Both the position numbers and the translations under genes were made by a program. This document shows positions 17,837 through 25,410 of a stretch of 64,000 nucleotides of DNA, in pieces. Positions within the stretch are counted from its first letter, which is position 1, and each line of letters opens with the position of its first letter. The notes below the pieces were generated by a model. The model did not search any database, had not been told where the DNA came from, and saw only the letters and a list, made by a program, of their open reading frames with translations. Source of the stretch: Pseudomonas congelans (GTDB taxonomy: Bacteria; Pseudomonadota; Gammaproteobacteria; Pseudomonadales; Pseudomonadaceae); NCBI RefSeq assembly GCF_900103225.1, contig NZ_FNJH01000006.1, positions 124,001 through 188,000 on the forward strand. Direction: 5' to 3'.

Positions 17837-18721
17837 TCAACTGCCCAGTGCGCGGCTTATTGCCATAAATCCTGGCCCTGCCAGCACAATCAGCAGGGCG
17901 GGGAACAGAAACACCATCATGACCACCGACATCTTTGCCGACAGTTTGGAAATGTATTCCTGCAGGCGGGTCAGGCGTCGGTCGTCGATCAGTTGCTTGA
18001 GCGTGAGCAGGGACTTCAATGCGCCGCCGCCCTGATGAATCAGTTGATTGAGGATCACACAGGTGTCGCTCAGCTCGTCGACGTCCAGCAGGGCAGCGGT
18101 TTTTCTCAGTTCTTCACCCAGCTCCAGGCCGGAATCGACGCGCATCAGCACCACGCGGATTTCCTCGGACAGCACCGGCAGCAGGTCTTTACCTTCGTTG
18201 CTGAGTACCCGAAGCGCCTGCTCGACCGCCATGCCGGACTCGAACAGGATGCGCAGCAACGGAATAAAGGTAGAGATTTCCACCACCACTTGTTTCTGAC
18301 GGCGCCGAGCCACGGCCGCCAGAATCCGCTTGGGCAGCAGATAGCCGGCGCCCAGGGCAAAGATCGGTGCAATGAGCGGTTGCTGGATGCCTTTGAAAAA
18401 CAGCAATTGGCCCAGGATAACCATGGCCATCAGACCCACCGGAACGCCGACCTGGCAGGCCGCGAACAACGAACGTTTGCTGGCGCGCCGCCAGCCGATG
18501 CGGTTGAGCAGCATCTGGGTTTCCGAGTCCAGGGTGATGCTGCGTTGACCGATGCGTGTGTCGCCGAGCAAGCGCAACAGGCTGCCGATGCGACTTTCGC
18601 GGATTACCTGGCCCCTCAAGCGTCTGGCCACCAGACGTTCATTGCGACGTTGACGCGCTATGCCTGACAACAGCAGAAATGCGGCAGCGGCAAGCATCAT
18701 GGCGGCGAATAACAGTTCCAT
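17837..18721 (-). CDS. tadC: Tad pilus inner-membrane platform protein TadC
   Basis: TadC is one of two GspF-type platform proteins that sit under the TadA motor and drive pilin into the fibre. Its 294 residues include an N-terminal membrane helix, a pair of helices at about 95-135, a type II secretion F domain (LLRILFESGMAVEQALRVLSNE) and a C-terminal helix (MSVVMMVFLFPALLIVLAGPGF). It has the same length as TadB, as expected from an old duplication. It begins 1 bp after the tadB stop, with GAGGAG inside the end of tadB as its ribosome site. Confidence 0.93.
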   Translation of the reverse strand: MELLFAAMMLAAAAFLLLSGIARQRRNERLVARRLRGQVIRESRIGSLLRLLGDTRIGQRSITLDSETQMLLNRIGWRRASKRSLFAACQVGVPVGLMAMVILGQLLFFKGIQQPLIAPIFALGAGYLLPKRILAAVARRRQKQVVVEISTFIPLLRILFESGMAVEQALRVLSNEGKDLLPVLSEEIRVVLMRVDSGLELGEELRKTAALLDVDELSDTCVILNQLIHQGGGALKSLLTLKQLIDDRRLTRLQEYISKLSAKMSVVMMVFLFPALLIVLAGPGFMAISRALGS

Positions 18722-18722
18722 C

Positions 18723-19607
18723 TCAAATGCTCCTCAACATGCGCCACAACACCACGCACCCCGTGACCTGCAGGGCGAAGGCCACGCTCAGCATGATCTT
18801 GCCGCTTTCGTCGTCCCACATATGCAGCAGATAGCTGGGGTTCACCGCCAGAAAGTAACCGGCCATGCTGATCGGCAGCAGGGCCAGCACTACTGCAGTC
18901 ATGCGGGTTTCGCCGGTCATTGCGCGCAATTGGCGACCGGCCTGTTCCCGATCACGAATCAGCTTGATCAGGTTTTCCATCAGTTCGCTGGCATTGCCGC
19001 CATAGCGGTGATTGACCCGCAAGCCGATGGCGAACAGGTGAAACTCGTCGCGCTCATACAGTTCGGCAAAGTCCCTCGCCGCATCCGGCAGGCTGACGCC
19101 CAGTTGTACGTTACGCTCGATCCGGCTCATGCCGTCCTTGAGCGGCTGGTCGGTGGCGTCGATGCCATGCAGTACCGCGTCGGCCAGGGTTCTGCCGGAC
19201 TTGAGGCTGCGCACGGTATGGTCGAGCAATTGCGGCAGTTGCTGGATCATGCGGCGCACGCGCACCTCATAGCGCCACGACACGAACACACGCAGTGTCA
19301 GAGGCACCGCCAGCAGCACGCTGAGGGCACCGACGACTCCGGCCGTTGCGTAGCCGATCAGTATCAGCAGCGCATACAGCGACAAGGCCAGGCCCATGCG
19401 TTTGGTCGGCTGTCCCAGCCCGGCGCGCAAAAAGGCCCTGTCCAGGTAGCTCCAACCGGTCTTTTCGGCCACGGGCTGCACTTGCCCGGCCATCAGCCGC
19501 TGCCGGACCCGTTCACTGGCTCCCTGATTGAGCGCCAGGTAGAACATGCGAATGGACGCAATAAACAGCAGCAAGGAGATCAGGCCCAGTACCAGAGACG
19601 CACTCAT
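18723..19607 (-). CDS. tadB: Tad pilus inner-membrane platform protein TadB
   Basis: This is the partner of TadC. It has 294 residues with an N-terminal helix (LVLGLISLLLFIASIRMFYLAL), a central helix pair and a GspF domain (LPQLLDHTVRSLKSGRTLADAVLHGI) whose pattern is typical of TadB, and C-terminal helices. AGGAGT lies 5 bases before the ATG. It lies 18 bp after tadA and is followed at once by tadC, so the motor and platform genes are tightly packed in one operon. Confidence 0.93.
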   Translation of the reverse strand: MSASLVLGLISLLLFIASIRMFYLALNQGASERVRQRLMAGQVQPVAEKTGWSYLDRAFLRAGLGQPTKRMGLALSLYALLILIGYATAGVVGALSVLLAVPLTLRVFVSWRYEVRVRRMIQQLPQLLDHTVRSLKSGRTLADAVLHGIDATDQPLKDGMSRIERNVQLGVSLPDAARDFAELYERDEFHLFAIGLRVNHRYGGNASELMENLIKLIRDREQAGRQLRAMTGETRMTAVVLALLPISMAGYFLAVNPSYLLHMWDDESGKIMLSVAFALQVTGCVVLWRMLRSI

Positions 19608-19625
19608 GCCGACTCCTTGAGCATG

Positions 19626-20882
19626 TCAGTAGCCGGGCCGCAGCTTGTCGCCAGCGGCGTGGGCCGCTTCGCGCATGAAGCCGACCCCGGTGCGACGATC
19701 AACGCGAAACAGGGTATTGGTGACATAGATGTCATCGCGAATGCCGACCACTTCCACCACTTCACTGACACAGCGGCGCCCGTCAGGCAGGCGCGTCAGC
19801 TGGATAATCACATCCAGTGCCGCGCAGACCATCTGGCGCAGGGTCTTTTCCGGGATCAGCCGCCCGGTCAGGCCCACCAGCGTTTCCAGGCGCAGCAGGG
19901 CATCCTGTGCATTGTTGGCGTGCACGGTGCTCATCGAGCCGTCATGGCCGGTGTTCATTGCGGTCAATACGTCCAGCACTTCGACGCCCCGAATCTCGCC
20001 GAGGATAATGCGGTCCGGGCGCATCCGCAGCGAGTTGCGGATCAGGTCGCTGGCGCGCACCTCGCCATGCCCTTCGGCGTTGGGCGGGCGGGTTTCCAGG
20101 CGCACCACATGCGGGTGACTGAGCTGCAGCTCGGCTACGTCCTCGATGGTCACCAGACGCTGATTACTGTCGATCAACTGGCTCAGCACGTTGAGCATGG
20201 TGGTCTTGCCCGTGCCGGTGCCGCCACTGACCAGAATGTTGCAGCGTTTGCCGACGGCTTCCTGAAAGAACTCGAAAATCGACTGGTCGATGGTCTGCAT
20301 TGCGACCAGGTCCGCGCTCTTGAGCATGTCCTTGCGAAATTTCCGGATCGACAGGCAAGGGCCGTCCAGCGCGATGGGCGGAATGATCGCGTTGACCCGG
20401 CTGCCATCGGGCAGACGCGCGTCGACCATGGGTGAGGACTCGTCCAGGCGGCGCCCGAGTGGTGCCAGGATGCGTTGCATCACACGCTCGACATGGTGCG
20501 AGTCGATAAAGCGCAGGTCAGTGTGATGCAGCACGCCATCGCGCTCGACAAATACCTTGCCTGGCCCGTTGACCAGAATTTCCGTCACCGAGGTGTCGCG
20601 CAGCAGCACTTCCAGCGGACCGAAGCCGGTCAGTTCGTCGACCAGTTCTTCAGCCAGGCGCTCCATTTCGTAACGCGAAATGGCCAGCCGCAGACGTGCG
20701 ACGTATTCGGCCACCTTGTCGATGACGAATTGCGCCAGGGCCGGTCGTGAGCCTTCCAGCAGGCTTTTGCCGCTTTCTTCCATGCCGTCGATGATGTAAC
20801 GGTGCAGCACCAGTTTCAGGCCTTGCCCGTCGTCAGGCTTGCCTTGTGTACGCGATGAGACGCCAAACAGTTTCTCCGCCAT
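19626..20882 (-). CDS. tadA: Tad pilus secretion ATPase TadA (CpaF family)
   Basis: TadA is the hexameric ATPase that powers both assembly and retraction of the Flp pilus. The start at 20882 (418 residues) overlaps the tadZ stop by one base (TAATG). Motifs: Walker A SGGTGTGKTT with K226; Walker B RIILGEIRG at about 291-299; Asp-box region VTIEDVAELQL; His-box RHMRP-like segment RNSLRMRPD. The N-terminal three-helix region and the linker LTGFGPLEVLLRD are usual in CpaF proteins. A longer open frame upstream lies inside tadZ and is not used. Confidence 0.96.
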   Translation of the reverse strand: MAEKLFGVSSRTQGKPDDGQGLKLVLHRYIIDGMEESGKSLLEGSRPALAQFVIDKVAEYVARLRLAISRYEMERLAEELVDELTGFGPLEVLLRDTSVTEILVNGPGKVFVERDGVLHHTDLRFIDSHHVERVMQRILAPLGRRLDESSPMVDARLPDGSRVNAIIPPIALDGPCLSIRKFRKDMLKSADLVAMQTIDQSIFEFFQEAVGKRCNILVSGGTGTGKTTMLNVLSQLIDSNQRLVTIEDVAELQLSHPHVVRLETRPPNAEGHGEVRASDLIRNSLRMRPDRIILGEIRGVEVLDVLTAMNTGHDGSMSTVHANNAQDALLRLETLVGLTGRLIPEKTLRQMVCAALDVIIQLTRLPDGRRCVSEVVEVVGIRDDIYVTNTLFRVDRRTGVGFMREAAHAAGDKLRPGY

Positions 20883-22072
20883 TACCGGTTCCCCCACAGT
20901 CGAGCGAGCCAGCCCTGATCGGGCTTCTCGCGAGCCTCGGTATGCCGTGCCAGGTGCTCGCCAAGCCGCCGCAGCCCGGAGCACAGTGCGTCGCGTGAGG
21001 CCAGTTCGAACAGCGTCACGCCCTGATTCTTGGCGTTGAGGCGCAGCTCCGGTGCAAGCGGCAGTACTGCCAGCACCGGCAGACCGAAGGTTTTGCTTAC
21101 GGTTTCGGAATTGGGCGCGACCGAGCGCTGATAGCGATCGACCAGCAGGCCGGCGTGCTGCATTTTCATGCCTTTTTCGCGCCAGTTGTTGAGCACTGTC
21201 AGGTTGCGTCTACAGCCCAATACGCTCTGGTCGGTGTACCAGAGCAACTGATCGCAATGGCTGACCAGCGAGCGCAAGGCTTCGCTGTCTGGCTGACCCA
21301 CCAGGTTCACGACCACATGCTGAAAATGCTGGCGCAGTGCGCTGAGCAGCATATAAAGCTCGGCGGCACTGGACTGTTCCAGATGATCGTCGGCTTCGCT
21401 GTAGGCCAGAATGCGCAGGCCGCTTTCGCTGGTGGTGAATGCGCTGTCGATCAGCGTTGCATCGAGCCTGCGCAAGTGGCGCAGGGCGTCACCGAAGCTG
21501 AACGTTGATTCAAGACCGAGCATCAACAGGCTGTCGCCGCGTGGCAGGCCGAGGTCCAGCAGCAGCGTGCGCTGCCCACTCTTGTGCACGACCATCGCCA
21601 GGTGAGTCGCGATCAAGGCCCCGTCGTCATCACTTTGTACGCCGTACAGCACCGACAGGCCGCTCATGTTCGGGTTGGGCGTCACGGCGGGCAGGCGCTT
21701 GCTCAGGCGTCTGACCAGACCGGCGACTTCACTGGAACGCGACCCGTAGGCAACGAAGTCCCTGGCCCCAGCGCGCATGGCGTTGAGCACCAGCTGGTTA
21801 TCCATGCCATCGCCGAGCGCAACGATGGCCAGCATCGGCTTGGCTTCCAGCGCACTTTCGATCAGGGCGCTCTGGGTCATCAAATGCTCACGGTCCAGGC
21901 CGACGAACACCACGCTGGCGAACGTCACGTCCACCAGCGCCAGCAGGTCGTCGAGGCTGCCCGTACCGGCACTGACCACTTGGCCCAGCGAGCCCAGAGC
22001 ACTTTGCAGCCACTCCAGGTCGGTGTTGTTACGGGTGATTGCCAGGAAGGTCTGGCTCAGGCTCTGGCTCAT
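20882..22072 (-). CDS. tadZ: Tad pilus localisation protein TadZ (CpaE-like)
   Basis: TadZ places the Tad machine at the cell pole. The 396-residue protein has a receiver-like N-terminal domain (about 1-125) and a MinD/ParA-like ATPase domain (about 140-390). The usual Walker A sequence (K-G-G-x-G-K-T) is not there: the corresponding segment reads YGVQSDDDGALIATHLA, with no P-loop lysine. Later parts of the fold, such as RTLLLDLGLPRGDSLLMLG, are kept. It may therefore not hydrolyse ATP in the normal way. It overlaps rcpA (ATGA) and tadA (TAATG), showing translational coupling. Confidence 0.88.
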   Translation of the reverse strand: MSQSLSQTFLAITRNNTDLEWLQSALGSLGQVVSAGTGSLDDLLALVDVTFASVVFVGLDREHLMTQSALIESALEAKPMLAIVALGDGMDNQLVLNAMRAGARDFVAYGSRSSEVAGLVRRLSKRLPAVTPNPNMSGLSVLYGVQSDDDGALIATHLAMVVHKSGQRTLLLDLGLPRGDSLLMLGLESTFSFGDALRHLRRLDATLIDSAFTTSESGLRILAYSEADDHLEQSSAAELYMLLSALRQHFQHVVVNLVGQPDSEALRSLVSHCDQLLWYTDQSVLGCRRNLTVLNNWREKGMKMQHAGLLVDRYQRSVAPNSETVSKTFGLPVLAVLPLAPELRLNAKNQGVTLFELASRDALCSGLRRLGEHLARHTEAREKPDQGWLARLWGNR

Positions 22073-23319
22073 TTGGATAACCCGTCGCGGCGGTCGAAAT
22101 CGCCGTTTTCCAGAAAATACAGGCGCGGGAAACTCGGGTCATAGGTGCGCAATGCCTCACCCGGCAGCGACGGCAGTCGGGCGTTGGCGGCCAGTGGCTG
22201 GACGAGGTGCGGCGTGACGATCATCAGCAGTTCGCGCTCGTCGCGCTGGATCTGCGAGCTGCGGAAAAATGCACCGAGAATCGGGATGTCGCCCAGGCCG
22301 GGAAACTTGTCCACCGAGCCGCTGTTGCTGGAGCTGATCAGGCCGCTGACCACGAAGCTCTCGCCGTCGGCAAGCGCAATGCTGGTGTCGGTACGGCGAA
22401 TGTTGAGTGCTGGCACGGTGGTCCCGGCGATGGTGATACCGGCCGAGAAATCCAGCTCGCTGACTTCCGGTGCGACCTTCAGCAGAATCCGGTCGCGACC
22501 CACGACAGTCGGGGTCAGGGTCAGGCGCACGCCGAACTCCTTGTACTCGATGGAGATACCGTTGCCCTCACCATTGGGCACCGGCACCGGGAATTCGCCG
22601 CCGGCCAGAAAGCTCGCGCTTTGCCCGTTGAGGGCGACCAGGCTGGGGCGTGCCAGGGTGTAGGCGTAGCCACTGTTTTCCATGGCATTGATCATGCCCA
22701 GCACCTTGCTGCTGCCACCGCCCCAGACAATATTGAAATTGCTGTTGTTCAGCGGAATGCTCGGTCTTGTGCCGCTGACGGTGCCGGGCGTGACGTTGAC
22801 ACCCGGCACCGTGCCGGGCGCGCCGAACAGAAAGTTGTTCGAGCCCTTGCCGAAGATCGAGGTACTGGCTTCCTTGAGTTTGGTGCGGCTGACTTCGATA
22901 AAGCGGATGTCCGTCTGCACCTGGCTGGGTAACTGCGCATCGGCAGACGGCGCGGTGACACTCTCGACCATGGCTGTCGTCGCCCGGCCGCGCACGAAGA
23001 CCATGCTCTGGCGCGGCGCACTTGCGCAGGCCGTCCAGACCATCAGGCTGGTCGTCCCCTGCGCCACGCCGGTCAACAGAAAACCGTCGGTGCCGTTGAC
23101 GTGCACATCGGCGATTTTCGGATCACCCACGGCGATGCGGGTAATGGGTACCGCAGAGCGCACCTCCTGTTGAATGCCCTGGTCGATTTCCACGGCCGCC
23201 GGCATCGCGGCAAGGCCTGCACAACTGCCGGGAGCGGCCCACGCGGCGGGCGCACACAGTGCCGCGGTGACTAACGCCAGCAAACGGGGTTTTATAACTG
23301 GCACGGAACAACAGCTCAT
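22069..23319 (-). CDS. rcpA: Tad pilus outer-membrane secretin RcpA (CpaC family)
   Basis: RcpA forms the outer-membrane channel for the Flp pilus. The 416-residue protein has a signal peptide (about 1-28), a pilus-assembly N-terminal domain with IAVGDPKIADVHVNGTDG, and a secretin domain with RPSLVALNGQSASFLAGGEFPVPVP and VVSGLISSSNSGSVDKFPGLGDIPILGAFF, the hallmark secretin C-terminal motif. I start at the ATG at 23319 with AAGGA 9 bases before it; an in-frame TTG three codons upstream abuts the ribosome site and is unlikely. It follows rcpC after 20 bp. Confidence 0.95.
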   Translation of the reverse strand: MSCCSVPVIKPRLLALVTAALCAPAAWAAPGSCAGLAAMPAAVEIDQGIQQEVRSAVPITRIAVGDPKIADVHVNGTDGFLLTGVAQGTTSLMVWTACASAPRQSMVFVRGRATTAMVESVTAPSADAQLPSQVQTDIRFIEVSRTKLKEASTSIFGKGSNNFLFGAPGTVPGVNVTPGTVSGTRPSIPLNNSNFNIVWGGGSSKVLGMINAMENSGYAYTLARPSLVALNGQSASFLAGGEFPVPVPNGEGNGISIEYKEFGVRLTLTPTVVGRDRILLKVAPEVSELDFSAGITIAGTTVPALNIRRTDTSIALADGESFVVSGLISSSNSGSVDKFPGLGDIPILGAFFRSSQIQRDERELLMIVTPHLVQPLAANARLPSLPGEALRTYDPSFPRLYFLENGDFDRRDGLSK

Positions 23320-23339
23320 CAAATGCAATCCTTGCTCAA

Positions 23340-24299
23340 TCAGGGAGTTTGTTGCGTGATCTGGTTACCGCGTATGACCTCGACAGCGCGAGACGTACGC
23401 GGAGTTGCGCCTGCTGTTGGCGCGCTGGCCGGGCCGAGGCTCAACTGTCTGAAAACGACCAGTTGGCGGTTGGCCGAATCGAGTCGCTCTGCCGCGTCAG
23501 AGCCGCCGGCTTCGTTTGCCCAGTAATTTTGCAGGTTACCCTCGTCGGCGCTGCGCACGGCCAGACGCAGGACACCGGTTTGCGACGCCAGCATCAGACG
23601 CGCCACCAGGGCTTGCGGCACCGCGACCGTGACGGTTCGCGCGTTGATCCGCTGCTGCTCCTGCTTGAGGCGTTCGTCAGCATTGATGTCCTGCACCGGC
23701 TTGCCGTTGTGGTCCGGACCGAGCAGCCCGCCAACGCCGAGAATCCGCAGGGCGGGAACCACGACCTGGCTCGACCGATTCGGATTGCTCGCGTCTTCAG
23801 GCAGGTAAAGTAGTACATCCACGTAGTCGCCGGGGCTGAGTTGCCCGGAGGCGCCCGTCACCTCATCGACCTGCAGCGCCAGGGCCCGCTCGTGTGGCCG
23901 AATCATTCGCGCCAGTGTGCCGCCTGCTTCGAAATTGCTCTCCGTAAGCCAGCTTCCGGCGGTCAGCGTTCGCCAGCTGCTGCGGCCGACGATTTTATCG
24001 ATGGCTTCAAAGCTCCCGGGCGGGGCGACCTTAAGGCGCTCGATGGTCAGGTCATCGGCCGTGATTGCGGTGTAGGCAGGGATATCCCTGGCCAATACCA
24101 CGACGTTGTGACGCAGAGCGTCCTCGACGGGAGGCGTCGGCGGCGTCTGGATCGCTGTTTCGGTGGTGACAGGTTCGCTGGGCGGAATGACAACTGTAGG
24201 TGCCTCGGCTGGTTTGCTGACGGCGATCCCCAGATACCCGGCAATTAACGCCCCCAACAAAAACAGGACAGCAAGCACCAGGGTAATGCGACTGCTCAT
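23340..24299 (-). CDS. rcpC: Tad pilus assembly protein RcpC (CpaB family)
   Basis: RcpC/CpaB is a periplasmic protein with an inner-membrane anchor that works with the secretin. The 319-residue protein has a single N-terminal membrane helix (RITLVLAVLFLLGALIAGYLGIAV), a Pro/Thr-rich stretch, a SAF domain (about 70-135; VVLARDIPAYTAITADDLTIERL) and a CpaB-type domain with LSPGDYVDVLLYLPED. I use the ATG at 24299 (GGGAAC before it) rather than the one at 24320. It is the first gene of the minus-strand Tad operon and is divergent from flp. Confidence 0.92.
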   Translation of the reverse strand: MSSRITLVLAVLFLLGALIAGYLGIAVSKPAEAPTVVIPPSEPVTTETAIQTPPTPPVEDALRHNVVVLARDIPAYTAITADDLTIERLKVAPPGSFEAIDKIVGRSSWRTLTAGSWLTESNFEAGGTLARMIRPHERALALQVDEVTGASGQLSPGDYVDVLLYLPEDASNPNRSSQVVVPALRILGVGGLLGPDHNGKPVQDINADERLKQEQQRINARTVTVAVPQALVARLMLASQTGVLRLAVRSADEGNLQNYWANEAGGSDAAERLDSANRQLVVFRQLSLGPASAPTAGATPRTSRAVEVIRGNQITQQTP

Positions 24300-24629
24300 G
24301 GCAACTGTTCCCTTTGTCATCGCAGGACAACTTCAACACACGCGGCGCGGCAATTTCACCATCGAGTAATAGAGGACAAGGTCAAATGTCCGTTATGTGA
24401 AGGTAGCTCATGGCAATCAAAGCGCCATTCTGCTTTGGTATAAAAATGCTTTCGGATGAATGGCATAGCCGTTTCGGCAGTCTTTGTAACGGGTTGGCAA
24501 GACCTATAACTTTCCGGTTAATGCTTTGTTGAGATTGTGGGTTTTTTGATTGAAGGCAATGCTGATATTGCGAGGGATACATGCGCACGAAGGTTTATTG
24601 GCGCCACTGAAGGCGCAAGGAGAAATGAG
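24300..24629. promoter_or_regulatory. Divergent promoter region of rcpC operon and flp
   Basis: This 330-bp region controls both halves of the Tad operon and has a lower GC content than the genes around it. For flp, a TATAAC -10-like hexamer (24505-24510) has only a weak -35 (TTGTAA, 15-base spacing), as expected for an activator-dependent promoter. In P. aeruginosa PprB activates both directions, and pprB is present in this window. Just before the flp start codon, GCGCC (24601-24605) pairs with GGCGC (24612-24616), a hairpin ending 4 bases before the AAGGAG ribosome site. A 68-codon minus-strand frame here has no ribosome site or similarity and is not a gene. Confidence 0.55.
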
Positions 24630-24836
24630 ATGTTCCTTACCCAGTTTTATGTCAGCGTCTACACGCGTATTCAGTCTTTTTTTAAGGACAAGGAGGCAGC
24701 ATCGGCGATCGAGTACGCAGTGATCGTAGCTATGGTGGCGTTGGTGCTGTTTGCGTTCGTGACACCCTTGGGGGACGCTATCAAAGGAAAATTCAATGAA
24801 ATTGTCACTGGATTGGGTGGTACGACGGTAAGTTAG
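24630..24836 (+). CDS. flp: Flp-type pilin (Tad major pilin)
   Basis: The Flp pilin is processed by a prepilin peptidase and polymerised into thin adhesive pili. The start is the ATG at 24630, with AAGGAG 8 bases upstream. The 68-residue prepilin has a leader ending KDKEA, then ASAIEY at the start of a hydrophobic helix (AIEYAVIVAMVALVLFAFV), and a short tail. E and Y at +5 and +6 are the Flp signature. The residue before the cleavage point is Ala, where Gly is usual. It is divergent from the Tad operon and 43 bp before a response regulator; no terminator is visible between those two. Confidence 0.92.
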   Translation: MFLTQFYVSVYTRIQSFFKDKEAASAIEYAVIVAMVALVLFAFVTPLGDAIKGKFNEIVTGLGGTTVS

Positions 24837-24878
24837 TTGATTAATATGCTTTGAGTTTATTCCTGTTGAGATAACCAC

Positions 24879-25286
24879 ATGGCTGTCCACCCCATCCGCC
24901 AACAACTGCTTCTGGTTGATGACGAAGAGGACGCAAACGAGGAATTGGCAGAACTGCTCGAAAGTGAGGGGTTCTGCTGCTTCACGGCGTCTTCCGTCAA
25001 GATGGCCTTGCACCAGTTGACCCTCCATCCGGATATCGCGCTGGTGATCACTGACCTGCGGATGCCGGAGGAAAGCGGCATCCAGTTGATTCGTCACCTG
25101 CGCGATCACACCTCACGCCAGCATTTGCCCGTCATCGTCACCTCCGGCCATGCCGACATGGATGACGTCAGCGATCTGCTGCGCCTCCACGTGCTCGACC
25201 TGTTCCGCAAGCCGATCTATCACGTCCGCTTGCTGGAAACCCTCAACAACCTGTTTCCCGAGCCGAAGATCTTTCAGGTTCAGTGA
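24879..25286 (+). CDS. Single-domain response regulator next to flp
   Basis: The 135 residues form one CheY-like receiver and nothing else. The acidic pair D14/D15 (LLVDDEED), phospho-acceptor D59 (VITDLRMPEESGIQ), conserved T/S (VIVTSGHAD) and lysine (FRKPI) are all present, so it should be phosphorylated. There is no output domain, so it probably acts by binding another protein or as a phosphate sink. It lies 43 bp after flp on the same strand with no terminator seen, which suggests co-transcription and a role in Tad control. Its kinase is unknown; PprA, about 20 kb away, is a candidate by inference only. Confidence 0.88.
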   Translation: MAVHPIRQQLLLVDDEEDANEELAELLESEGFCCFTASSVKMALHQLTLHPDIALVITDLRMPEESGIQLIRHLRDHTSRQHLPVIVTSGHADMDDVSDLLRLHVLDLFRKPIYHVRLLETLNNLFPEPKIFQVQ

Positions 25287-25307
25287 CGACAGGCTCGCGC
25301 CGTATAG

Positions 25308-25400
25308 CATGCTCACGCTGGAGCATGGGCACCAAGTTAAAGGGCTATCGTTCCTCCCGCTCCAGCGTGGGAATGCCTTTCGTGACGCTCTGCGTCACAC
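25308..25400. repeat. Palindromic intergenic repeat, family B
   Basis: The main copy (25344-25400) contains two hairpins: CCGCTCCAGCGTGGG and GTGACGCTCTGCGTCAC (25382-25398; a perfect 7-bp stem with a 3-base loop). A degenerate inverted half copy starts near 25308 (CACGCTGGAGCATGGG). The same module recurs at 33517-33604 and twice at 37630-37830. Here it lies between two convergent genes and could also end transcription. Confidence 0.8.
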
Positions 25401-25410
25401 CAGTCTGTGC

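Noticed and set aside
24491..24510. Possible sigma-54 promoter (TTGGCA) before flp
   Set aside because: The GC at the -12 position is missing at the right spacing.
24382..24588. 68-residue minus-strand frame upstream of flp
   Set aside because: It lies in the divergent promoter region, with no ribosome site or recognisable features.
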